64,000 nt of DNA from assembly GCA_900542835.1 (NCBI GenBank), contig UQPB01000006.1, positions 1 through 64,000 on the forward strand, written 5' to 3'. Positions 8,861 through 16,086 of the stretch are shown here, one piece after another (position 1 is the stretch's first letter; each line of letters opens with the position of its first letter). The position numbers were made by a program, and so were the translations under genes. The notes under the pieces were generated by a model. That model ran no database searches. It was given only the letters and a program-made list of their open reading frames with translations, and was not told where the DNA came from. The stretch is from an uncultured Pelosinus sp. (GTDB lineage Bacteria > Bacillota > Negativicutes > Sporomusales > Acetonemataceae).

Positions 8861-9424
8861 ATGTCGCTTATTGGAAAGGAAGTCAGCGATTTTAGTGTAC
8901 AGGCATATGTCAACAATCAGTTCGAAGAGGTAACCAAGCAGGATATACTGGGGAAATGGTCGGTGTTCTTTTTCTATCCGGCCGATTTTACCTTTGTCTG
9001 CCCGACCGAGCTGGAGGATTTAGCGAATAAATACGATGAGTTCAGCAAACTCAACTGCCAGATTTATTCGGTATCCTGCGATACCCATTTCGTCCATAAG
9101 GCCTGGCATGATGCCTCGAAGACGATTCAGAAAATCAAATATCCGATGCTGGCCGATCCGACCGGCGCTTTGGCGAGAGATTTTGATGTGATGATTGAAA
9201 AAGACGGACTTGCCGAAAGAGGCACCTTTATTGTCAATCCCGAAGGCAAGATTGTCGCTTACGAGGTTCTGGCCGGCAATGTCGGCAGAAACGCCGACGA
9301 GCTGCTGCGCAGAGTGCAGGCATCCCAGTTTGTGGCTGAGCATGGCGATCAGGTTTGCCCGGCAAGATGGGCCCCCGGTAAGGAAACCCTGCGGCCGGGC
9401 CTGGATTTAGTCGGCCAAATCTAA
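8861..9424 (+). CDS. ahpC: Peroxiredoxin AhpC
   Basis: A 187-residue typical 2-Cys peroxiredoxin that reduces hydrogen peroxide and alkyl hydroperoxides in the cytoplasm. The peroxidatic Cys47 lies in FTFVCPTELEDLA and the resolving Cys166 in VCPARW near the C-terminus, at AhpC-like spacing. The ATG at 8861 fits the ribosome-binding site agggagg better than the GTG three bases upstream. No ahpF follows, so the reductant (thioredoxin, rubredoxin or a distant AhpF) is unknown. It sits alone between two terminators next to an iron-linked operon, which fits an oxidative-stress role in an anaerobe. Confidence 0.95.
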   Translation: MSLIGKEVSDFSVQAYVNNQFEEVTKQDILGKWSVFFFYPADFTFVCPTELEDLANKYDEFSKLNCQIYSVSCDTHFVHKAWHDASKTIQKIKYPMLADPTGALARDFDVMIEKDGLAERGTFIVNPEGKIVAYEVLAGNVGRNADELLRRVQASQFVAEHGDQVCPARWAPGKETLRPGLDLVGQI

Positions 9425-9434
9425 GTAGGTAAAA

Positions 9435-9479
9435 ACTGCAGGCTGCGCCGTTGAGAAGGCACAGCCTGCAGTTTTTTTT
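9435..9479 (+). terminator. ahpC terminator
   Basis: The arms actgcaggctg (9435-9445) and cagcctgcagt (9462-9472) are followed by eight T residues. Confidence 0.85.
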
Positions 9480-9482
9480 CTT

Positions 9483-9528
9483 AAACGCACCTGACGCGAA
9501 GCGCGAACGCGGCTGGTGCGTTTTTTCT
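9483..9528. terminator. Hairpin between convergent ahpC and nitrogenase-like operon
   Basis: The arms aaacgcacc (9483-9491) and ggtgcgttt (9515-9523) form a second stem with T residues on the plus strand. It may also slow transcription arriving from the minus-strand operon that ends at 9562. Confidence 0.5.
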
Positions 9529-9561
9529 CTTATCCAGCAAGTGGGCGGCACCGGCAAGCGG

Positions 9562-10800
9562 TTAATAGGGCTGTTTGCCGGCAGCCTCATTGATCCACAG
9601 GCCGGCCAGATGAACAGCACCGCGAAAGCCTGTCAGCGGCGGTTCATAGGGATGCAGCCGCCATTTGCTGTCAGGATTGGCGATCTGCAAGTCGGGATTG
9701 CGGCCGGCCCACGCCAGTGCTTCGCCGCTGGCCATGAGACAGCCGTCAGCCCGGGTGCGGATGAGTTGTGTCCATTCGGCTTCGGCAAGATAGGGGATTG
9801 CCTCGCTGGTCATCGCCGGACAGTCGCACCAGCTGTCGCCCCGCGGCAGCGCCAGTTCGCCGCAGCCGAAGCCGAGGATGCCGCTGACCACATCGGCATG
9901 GCCGCCGGCGGATAACGCGATTTCTTCGGGGTGGGCTCTGGCGAGATGGCGAAGGGAGGGCAGGACCGGCGCCAGATGCTGTCTGGCAAGCGCCTGTTCC
10001 GCGGCGATAAAGGCCGCGTCGGCTGTCCAGCCCGTCGCTTGCGCGATCGCCGCCAGCCAGTTGGCAGTACCCTCGATGCCGTAAGGCCGACCGCTCAGAT
10101 ACGGCGTGCCAAAGCGGTGCTGTAAGTGGCGGGCTGCCGCCTCGCCCTCACGCCGGATGGCCAGGTTGATGTGAGCGCCGCTCATCTGTTCCATTGCGGC
10201 AATCGAGGTATCGGAAGTCATGACGCACAACGGCTTGGCGCCAAAGGCGCCTGCCAGCAGCCGCAGCAGTTCGCCGGCGTCGGCCTGGAACCGGAACAGA
10301 TCGGCGCAGGAGCCGATAAGATTGAAGCTTGGCTGCGGCGTCGGCGGCATAGCCGCCGGCAGCGTCTGTACCAGCCGCAGCAGCGCTTCCTGCACGCCGC
10401 GGTGCTGGCTGACACCAAAGCCGCCATGACCGAAGGGAAGCAGGCGGACCGCGGGATAGCGCTTTTGCAGTTCCTCGCTGGCGGCGAACAAATCGGTGCC
10501 AATTACTTCGGGAATTGCCGAGGGCAGCAGGAAAATAACCCGGGGCTGATCGCGGCTTATCACCTGCTCAATGGTTGCCGCCAGCCTGGCGGTGCTGCCA
10601 AGGGCAATATCTGTTTCGTCGATATGGGTGGAATACAGCCGGCAGCCGGCATGGACACCGGCCCGCTGCAGTGTGACGCCGCTGTAGAGCATATGGCCCA
10701 TGCAGCCGAATTCGACCAGAGCGGCATCGCGGATCGGGGCCAGCGTCCACAGCAGGCCCATGCGGCCCGAAGGCAGCGGTTTAAAGCGGTGCAGTCCCAT
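9562..10800 (-). CDS. Nitrogenase component 1-like protein, second (NifK/NifE-like) subunit
   Basis: A 412-residue member of the nitrogenase component 1 superfamily. The N-terminal part shows the family pattern FGCMGHMLYSG, then ETDIALGSTARLAATIEQV, then LLPSAIPEVIGTD. Cys33 is kept, but the position of the third cluster cysteine (usually TCxxExIGDD) is Ser94 and no cysteine lies at the first position; Cys53 is extra. It is therefore not a normal P-cluster subunit. The start at 10800 gives a 20-base overlap with the preceding gene; the frame is open further upstream without reason. It is the last gene of the operon. It probably pairs with the upstream component 1-like protein as a heterotetramer that receives electrons from the NifH-like protein. 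The substrate is unknown. Confidence 0.8.
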   Translation of the reverse strand: MGLHRFKPLPSGRMGLLWTLAPIRDAALVEFGCMGHMLYSGVTLQRAGVHAGCRLYSTHIDETDIALGSTARLAATIEQVISRDQPRVIFLLPSAIPEVIGTDLFAASEELQKRYPAVRLLPFGHGGFGVSQHRGVQEALLRLVQTLPAAMPPTPQPSFNLIGSCADLFRFQADAGELLRLLAGAFGAKPLCVMTSDTSIAAMEQMSGAHINLAIRREGEAAARHLQHRFGTPYLSGRPYGIEGTANWLAAIAQATGWTADAAFIAAEQALARQHLAPVLPSLRHLARAHPEEIALSAGGHADVVSGILGFGCGELALPRGDSWCDCPAMTSEAIPYLAEAEWTQLIRTRADGCLMASGEALAWAGRNPDLQIANPDSKWRLHPYEPPLTGFRGAVHLAGLWINEAAGKQPY

Positions 10801-12076
10801 CGCTGTTTCCTCCTTTGGCGGTGTTGATCTGCGCCAGCACGCCGGCAATCCGGTTGAGCAGACTACTGCTGCGGCTATAGCCGATCTGACCGTAAAAATC
10901 AAATAACTCGGGTACGCAAGCCAGGGTTTCGCCGGCGTCGGGCAGATAGCCGAAGGCTAGATCGGCGGCCAGCGCGCTTAACAGCGGTGCTTCCGCCTGC
11001 GCGTTCACCATGCGGCAGATCCAGGGATTATGGCCGAGGCCGGTCAGCTCCTTGGCATAAGCACCGTCCTCGGGATAATACTCCTCCAGATGCAGCAGCA
11101 GCGGCTCCATGCCCAACCGGGACAGATAAAGGGCCAGCGGCAGCGGCAGGTCAATGCGGGGCGCAAGGATGAACCGCAGCCCGCTCAGGCGTTGCCGGGC
11201 CTGCCCCTGCAAAGTCAGAGCCTGCCGCCGCTCGGCGGCAAAGTGGTCGTCCCAGCTAAAGCCGAAGCGATCGGCCAGTTGTTGATAGGCGGCATCGATT
11301 TCCTCCACCGCATACAGGGGATACAGGGATAGGTAGGGCAGGCCGAATTGCCGCTGCATCCGGGCGGCGAGCGGCTGGGCAAACGGGGACAGCACCAGAT
11401 TGAGGGCAGCGTCAGGGGCGGCTTGAAAATCGGCCAGGGAAGCCCCCGGCGCCAGACAGCGCAGCGACAGGCCGCGCTGTGCCAGCGCCGGCAGCAGTGA
11501 CGGCAAGGGAATATGTGTTTCCGCCGGGGCGCGGCCCAGCACATTTATCCGGGTTGGATCGGTGGCTTTCGTCTCCATCAGTGCTGCCAGTGCCTCCAGG
11601 GTTTTCCAGGAACCGGGCGGATAGCTGACATTCTTGAACTGGCCCAGCGAAACAGAGGTAACGCGCGCCGACAATTCCGGCTGGATTTCATGCAGGATGC
11701 CTTCGATATCCTCACCGATCAGCTCGGGGATACAGGTGACGATCAGCAGAATAGCGCCGGCGCCGGCCCGGTCCATTTGCCGCAGCGCGTCCATCAGGCC
11801 GCTGCGGCAGCCAAACACCACCTCACGCTCGTCCAGGACGTACAGCCAATGCAGCTCGCCGTTAGGACCCTCAGGATGCGGGCTGAACAAGCGCGAGTGG
11901 GTGGCGCATTCCGCCGTACCGACCAGCAGCGAGGAAAGTCCCGCCAGATTTTCGACAATATAGGAGGCAATGCGCATTGGACAATGGTTGCCGGGGGCAG
12001 CGGCCGGCGTCAGGAACTTGATGCCGCTGTTGGATTTTACGGCTGACAGGCGCTTTAAGTGAGCAAGCTCTTTCAT
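10781..12076 (-). CDS. Nitrogenase component 1-like protein, first (NifD-like) subunit
   Basis: A 431-residue member of the nitrogenase component 1 superfamily. Cys32, Cys57 and Cys115 (in VTCIPELIGED) have a spacing close to the three P-cluster cysteines of NifD, and Cys90 replaces the second glycine of the usual VFGG motif. The chain is shorter than NifD (about 480-490) and near the size of BchN or CfbD-type proteins. It overlaps the NifH-like gene by ATGA, with GGAGG in that gene as ribosome-binding site. True nitrogenase is unlikely: no nifE, nifN, nifB or other maturation genes are nearby, and I find no clear cofactor-binding motifs. It is most likely a reductase of an unidentified substrate. 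Confidence 0.82.
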   Translation of the reverse strand: MKELAHLKRLSAVKSNSGIKFLTPAAAPGNHCPMRIASYIVENLAGLSSLLVGTAECATHSRLFSPHPEGPNGELHWLYVLDEREVVFGCRSGLMDALRQMDRAGAGAILLIVTCIPELIGEDIEGILHEIQPELSARVTSVSLGQFKNVSYPPGSWKTLEALAALMETKATDPTRINVLGRAPAETHIPLPSLLPALAQRGLSLRCLAPGASLADFQAAPDAALNLVLSPFAQPLAARMQRQFGLPYLSLYPLYAVEEIDAAYQQLADRFGFSWDDHFAAERRQALTLQGQARQRLSGLRFILAPRIDLPLPLALYLSRLGMEPLLLHLEEYYPEDGAYAKELTGLGHNPWICRMVNAQAEAPLLSALAADLAFGYLPDAGETLACVPELFDFYGQIGYSRSSSLLNRIAGVLAQINTAKGGNSDGTAPL

Positions 12077-12825
12077 GGCGCCGTTCCTCCTGCCAGCAGC
12101 AACTGGGCAAGCTGGCGGTAATGCTGCGCCATGGCGCAGCCGGGAAACGCCTCGACTACGGTTTTCCCCTGCGCTTCCGCCTGTTGGACAACCGGGTCGC
12201 GGGGCAGGCGGTAGGTGACGGCGGTTTTGATTTCCGCCGCGGTTTTATCGACCAGCTCGTTTTCATCGGCAATATTCTTGGCGTTGAGAATCAGTCCCCG
12301 CAGCGAGGCGTAGCCACGCTTGCCAAAACTATTGACGGCATGAGCGATATTGGTCGCCGCATACAAAGCCATCATCTCACCCGAGGTGACAATATACACC
12401 TCGTCGGCATAGCCGCCGCGGATCGGCATGGCAAAGCCGCCGCAGACGACATCGCCGAGGACGTCGTACAGCACTACATCGGGGCGGTAGGTCTCGTAGG
12501 CATTCAGTTCCGCCAGCTTCTCGAAGGCGGTAATAATGCCGCGTCCGGCGCAGCCGGTGCCGGGAACCGGTCCGCCCGCTTCCACGCACAATACGCCGCT
12601 GCTGCTTTTGACGACCAGTTCCTCCAGCTCCGCGTCGCCCTTTTCCCGCAGAATATCCAGTACGGTGGCGATGCTGCCGCCGGTCAGGTTGCGGGTTGAG
12701 TCGGCCTTGGGATCACAGCCGATCTGCAGCACGGTCAGGCCCATCGCGGCCATAGCCGCCGCGACATTGGATACAGTTGTCGACTTGCCAATGCCGCCTT
12801 TACCGTAAATAGCAATTTTTTTCAT
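12073..12825 (-). CDS. NifH-like ATP-dependent iron protein (dinitrogenase reductase family)
   Basis: A 250-residue NifH/BchL/CfbC-type protein that would hydrolyse ATP to pass electrons from a [4Fe-4S] cluster to its partner. The P-loop is GKGGIGKST at residues 8-16; Asp38 lies in GCDPKADST. The two cluster cysteines are Cys92 (GTGCAGRG) and Cys128 (DVVCGGFAMPIR). Arg95 matches the ADP-ribosylation site of classical NifH. The chain is shorter than NifH (about 275-295) at the C-terminus. It is preceded by a 31-residue small ORF whose stop touches its start codon, and is followed by two component 1-like genes. Confidence 0.92.
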   Translation of the reverse strand: MKKIAIYGKGGIGKSTTVSNVAAAMAAMGLTVLQIGCDPKADSTRNLTGGSIATVLDILREKGDAELEELVVKSSSGVLCVEAGGPVPGTGCAGRGIITAFEKLAELNAYETYRPDVVLYDVLGDVVCGGFAMPIRGGYADEVYIVTSGEMMALYAATNIAHAVNSFGKRGYASLRGLILNAKNIADENELVDKTAAEIKTAVTYRLPRDPVVQQAEAQGKTVVEAFPGCAMAQHYRQLAQLLLAGGTAP

Positions 12826-12921
12826 TTATATACCTCCCGCAGCCGTTGTCGGCTCTATGTTCAGACAGGCCGGTTGTTGTTGGCAGGTGACAGCCAGTTT
12901 TCTGAGGTTGATACTGTTCAT
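12826..12921 (-). CDS. Small 31-residue ORF with CX5C, between permease and NifH-like genes
   Basis: The peptide begins MNSINLRKLAV and carries Cys13 and Cys19 (TCQQQPAC). A strong ribosome-binding site (aaaggag, 8 bases before the ATG) overlaps the permease stop, which lies three bases upstream. Its TAA stop directly abuts the NifH-like ATG, and the ribosome-binding site of nifH (gggagg) lies inside its last codons. This layout suggests a real translated gene or a coupling leader. The role is unknown: it could be a metal-binding or substrate peptide, or a translational coupler. It is too short for reliable coding statistics. Confidence 0.6.
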   Translation of the reverse strand: MNSINLRKLAVTCQQQPACLNIEPTTAAGGI

Positions 12922-12924
12922 GGG

Positions 12925-13977
12925 TCAGCTCCTTTCGACAGTGCTGCTCCTGGCCAGCAGATAGAGAAAATAAGGGGCGCCGATAACGGCAACCATGATG
13001 CCGGCGGGAATTTCCGTCGGTTGGGCAATGATCCGCGCCAGGCAATCGGCAGCTGCCACCAGCACCGCGCCCGCCAGCGCCGCCACCGGCAGCAGGCGGG
13101 CGTGGACCGGACCGGTCAGCCGTCGCGACAAATGCGGCGCCAGCAGTCCGACAAAGCTGATACCGCCGCTGACCGCGACGCATGAGGCGGCCAGCGCCAC
13201 CGCCGCGGCCAGCAGCAGCCGTCGCTCCTGTTCCACTGCCGCTCCCAGGCCGCAGGCGGTTTCGTCGCCGAGCTGCAGCACATCAAGCACGCGCGCTTTC
13301 CTCAGCGCATAAGGGGTTAGCAGCAGCAGCCACGGCAGCAGCGCCAGCACAAATCGCCAGTCACCGCCACCGATGCTGCCCGCCTGCCAGGTTGCCACAA
13401 AGTCAAACTGGGTCTCATCCAACTTGACCACCAGGACGGTGGTCAGTGCCGACAGCCCCGCCTGGACGGCGAGCCCGGTCAGAATCAGCCGCAGCGGCGC
13501 GGCTCCCTCGCCGTCCTTTAACGCCAGGCCATAAATCAGCACCGCTGCCAGTCCGGCGCCCGCCAGAGCTAAAAACGGCAGCGTAAATACCGACAACCAG
13601 CTCTGGACACCAAAAAACAGTACATAGATGATGACCATCAGTCCGGCGCCGGCGTTGATGCCCAGCAGGCCGGGGTCGGCCAGCGGATTGCGGGCGATTG
13701 CCTGGATAATCCCGCCGGAAAGCGCCAGTCCGGCGCCTGCCAGCGCCGCCAGCGCAAACCGGGGCAGGCGGAACTGCAGCAGGATCAGGTTTTCGCTGCC
13801 GCTGCCGCCGCCGGTCAAAATTCGCAGCATATCCTGCGGCGACAGTGGTGTGTAGCCACTGTTGAGACTGACCAGCAAAACGACGAGCAGCAGAATTGCG
13901 CCAGCGGCGGCGATGGCCGTGTAACGCCAGGACTGGCGGCGCTTACGGGCGGTGATGTTTGGCTGCGGCCGGGTCAT
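12925..13977 (-). CDS. FecCD-family ABC permease, second
   Basis: A 350-residue permease of the iron-siderophore/cobalamin/heme family (FecCD, BtuC-like) with about nine to ten membrane segments. Family motifs include FRLPRFALAALAGAGLALSGGIIQAIARNPLADPGLLGINAGAG near the N-terminus and the SGGISFVGLLAPHLSR coupling region. Its ATG overlaps the stop of the other permease gene (ATGA). With that gene it would form a heterodimeric inner-membrane channel. No FecE/FepC-type ATPase gene follows; the small ORF and nifH-like gene take that place. Confidence 0.9.
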   Translation of the reverse strand: MTRPQPNITARKRRQSWRYTAIAAAGAILLLVVLLVSLNSGYTPLSPQDMLRILTGGGSGSENLILLQFRLPRFALAALAGAGLALSGGIIQAIARNPLADPGLLGINAGAGLMVIIYVLFFGVQSWLSVFTLPFLALAGAGLAAVLIYGLALKDGEGAAPLRLILTGLAVQAGLSALTTVLVVKLDETQFDFVATWQAGSIGGGDWRFVLALLPWLLLLTPYALRKARVLDVLQLGDETACGLGAAVEQERRLLLAAAVALAASCVAVSGGISFVGLLAPHLSRRLTGPVHARLLPVAALAGAVLVAAADCLARIIAQPTEIPAGIMVAVIGAPYFLYLLARSSTVERS

Positions 13978-15023
13978 TGGCGCGCCCTCCTTTGTCTGCG
14001 GGCGAGATAGAGAAAGAAGGGGACGCCAATCAGGGCGGTCAAAGCGCCGAGCGGTGTTTCAAACGGCGGATTCAGCGTTCTGGCGGCGAGATCCGCCAGC
14101 AGCAGCAGATGCGCTCCCAGCACGGCTGACACTGGAATAATGCGGCGGTAATCGACGCCAACCAGAAAGCGGGCCAGATGGGGGATGATAAGGCCGACAA
14201 AGGCCACCGCGCCGACAACGGCGACAGCCGCCCCCGCCAGCATCAGCACAATCAAAGCGCACAGTGCCATTACTGCGCTTGTGTTCAGTCCCAGTCCTTT
14301 GGCTGTTTCCTCGCCAAGGCTGAGCAGGGAGACAGAGCGGGACAGGGCGACTGCTCCCAGCAGCGCCGCCGCCATCCAGGGCGCCAGCAGCCGCAGCTGC
14401 GCCCAGTTGGCGCCGGCAACGCCGCCGGCTGTCCAGAACATGATTGTCTGAGCGGTGGCAAAATAGAGGGCTAATCCCTGACTAAGCGCCGCCAGCAGCG
14501 CGCTGACCGCTGCGCCCGCCAGTACCAGTCGCAGCGGTGTGGCGCCGCGGCCCAGGCAAGCGGCTGTGGCCACCAGTGCCGCTCCCAGCGCCGCACCGAG
14601 AAAAGCGGCGCCAATCAGCTGCAGATAGCCGAGGCCGGGGAAAAAGGCAAAGCAAAGCGAAAGCGCAAAGCCGGCGCCGGCATTTAAGCCCAGCAGGCCG
14701 GAATCGGCCAGTGGGTTGCGGGTCGTTCCCTGCATGACGGCTCCCGCCACCGCCAGGGCGGCTCCTGCGAGAGCGCTGGCAATGAGCCGGGGCAGACGCA
14801 GGTCGACGACAATCAGGTGCTGGGTGTTTTGCGGATTGAAGTGCAGCAAGGCCTCCCGTACCGTTGCCAGCGGCAGCGTTGCCGCTCCCTGGGTGATGGA
14901 AAAGGCCGCCAGCAATGCCAGCAGGCCCAGGCCGGGCCCGAGGATAAGCCAGGTGGCCAGCGGCCGGCTGCTGCCGTGGCTTTGTCTGTGCTGAGCCGGC
15001 TGCGGCTGGTGTTGTTGTCGCAT
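13974..15023 (-). CDS. FecCD-family ABC permease, first
   Basis: A 349-residue permease of the same family as the downstream gene, with VDLRLPRLIASALAGAALAVAGAVMQGTTRNPLADSGLLGLNAGAG and the VGAVAFVGLIIPHLAR coupling region. The start at 15023 follows gggagg at the right distance; the frame is open for 29 more codons that run through the hairpin upstream. It is separated from the binding-protein gene by 111 bp containing a hairpin, so expression of the permeases may differ from that of the receptor and binding protein. Confidence 0.9.
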   Translation of the reverse strand: MRQQHQPQPAQHRQSHGSSRPLATWLILGPGLGLLALLAAFSITQGAATLPLATVREALLHFNPQNTQHLIVVDLRLPRLIASALAGAALAVAGAVMQGTTRNPLADSGLLGLNAGAGFALSLCFAFFPGLGYLQLIGAAFLGAALGAALVATAACLGRGATPLRLVLAGAAVSALLAALSQGLALYFATAQTIMFWTAGGVAGANWAQLRLLAPWMAAALLGAVALSRSVSLLSLGEETAKGLGLNTSAVMALCALIVLMLAGAAVAVVGAVAFVGLIIPHLARFLVGVDYRRIIPVSAVLGAHLLLLADLAARTLNPPFETPLGALTALIGVPFFLYLARRQRRARQ

Positions 15024-15096
15024 CAATGCGCCTCCCTGAATTAACGCCTGCCGCCGGCAGAGCGTGTGTATTGCTGAGCTATGGGCCTTTAACGAT

Positions 15097-15133
15097 AAAA
15101 CCCCGGGCACAGGCCGGCTGCGCCCGGGGTTTT
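15097..15133 (-). terminator. Strong hairpin between binding-protein and permease genes
   Basis: The perfect 12-bp arms aaaaccccgggc (15097-15108) and gcccggggtttt (15122-15133) lie directly behind the stop of the binding protein. On the minus strand only a short T-run follows. It may be a partial terminator or an mRNA-stabilising 3' end that sets receptor and binding protein apart from the permeases and reductase. Confidence 0.6.
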
Positions 15134-15134
15134 A

Positions 15135-16085
15135 TTATTGGCTCTGGAACACCTCGACCAGCTTGGCTGCTGTCAGTCGCATAGCCAGCGGGCCAAAGCT
15201 GTTAAGCGAGTCGTTGAAATAAAAAACATGTCCGTTTTTAACCGCTTTCAGCGAGTGCCACACCGCAAAGGCTTGCTGGGCCGCGACAAAGGCCTGCGCC
15301 CTTTCAGCCGAATCCTGGAATACGATGTAGTCGGGGTCCATCTCGGCAACGGCCTCCAGCGACATCGCCTGATAATCGTCAGGGTATCCGGTTGGCCTGG
15401 TAAGGCCGAAGGTTGCGTAGTATGCCTTGGTGCCGCGCGAGATGAATGATTTGCCGTCGGTGCGGAACAGGGCCAGGGTTTTATGACTGTGAGGCTTTAA
15501 CTGCTCCCTGGCGGCTGCGATGGCTGCCTCGGTAGTCTGGATCAGTTCGCGGGCCAGGGCTTCCCTGCCGATAATCTGGGCGCAGGCCAGTGTCTGCTCC
15601 TGCCAGGAAACGTTGAAGTCAACTTGTACGACCGGGGCGATCTGTACCAGCTTGTCGTAGCTGCGGTCGACATGGCGGCCTTTAAAGGTGACGATGACAT
15701 CAGGCCGCGCTGCGACAAGTGCTTCCAGATTGACGTCACGGGAACTGCCCAAATCCAGGATTGAGGCCGTGCCCGTATATGGCCTGAGCGTTTCCCATTC
15801 GCGCAGCGCTTTCATCGCATTACCGCTGGAGGCTCCCATTGCCGCTACCGGCGGCGCTTCCAGGGCAAAAAAGTATTCCAGATAGGTCGAATGCAGCAGG
15901 GCAATCCGCTGCGGCGGCGCTGTCAGGACGCTGTGGTTGCCGGCAGCGTCGGTGATGGTGCGGGGCCAGGCCGCTGCTGCTGTGGCGGGTCCCGGCGGCT
16001 GTTGGGAAGCTGCGCCGCCGCAGCCCGCCAACAGTCCAGCCAGCAGCAGGCACATCAACAGTTTTGTCAGTCGCTGCATCTGCAT
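15135..16085 (-). CDS. FecB/BtuF-type binding lipoprotein for metal-chelate import
   Basis: A 316-residue periplasmic binding protein with lipobox LLAGC (acylated cysteine at about residue 22). The body has the type III binding-protein pattern of siderophore, heme and cobalamin binders (TITDAAGNHSVLTAPPQRIALLHS near the start; VNLEALVAARPDVIVTF). The start codon lies one base after the receptor stop. Two M codons are possible starts (16085, 16079). It would deliver ligand from the TonB receptor to the two FecCD permeases. Confidence 0.9.
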   Translation of the reverse strand: MQMQRLTKLLMCLLLAGLLAGCGGAASQQPPGPATAAAAWPRTITDAAGNHSVLTAPPQRIALLHSTYLEYFFALEAPPVAAMGASSGNAMKALREWETLRPYTGTASILDLGSSRDVNLEALVAARPDVIVTFKGRHVDRSYDKLVQIAPVVQVDFNVSWQEQTLACAQIIGREALARELIQTTEAAIAAAREQLKPHSHKTLALFRTDGKSFISRGTKAYYATFGLTRPTGYPDDYQAMSLEAVAEMDPDYIVFQDSAERAQAFVAAQQAFAVWHSLKAVKNGHVFYFNDSLNSFGPLAMRLTAAKLVEVFQSQ

Positions 16086-16086
16086 G

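Noticed and set aside
9562..12825. A true nitrogenase (nifHDK)
   Set aside because: The subunits are shorter, the second lacks two of the three cluster cysteines, no nifB, nifE or nifN is near, and the genes sit in an iron-uptake operon.
12800..13183. A 127-residue minus-strand frame over the small ORF
   Set aside because: It runs in another frame across the end of the FecCD gene and the NifH start; the 31-residue ORF has the better binding site and junctions.
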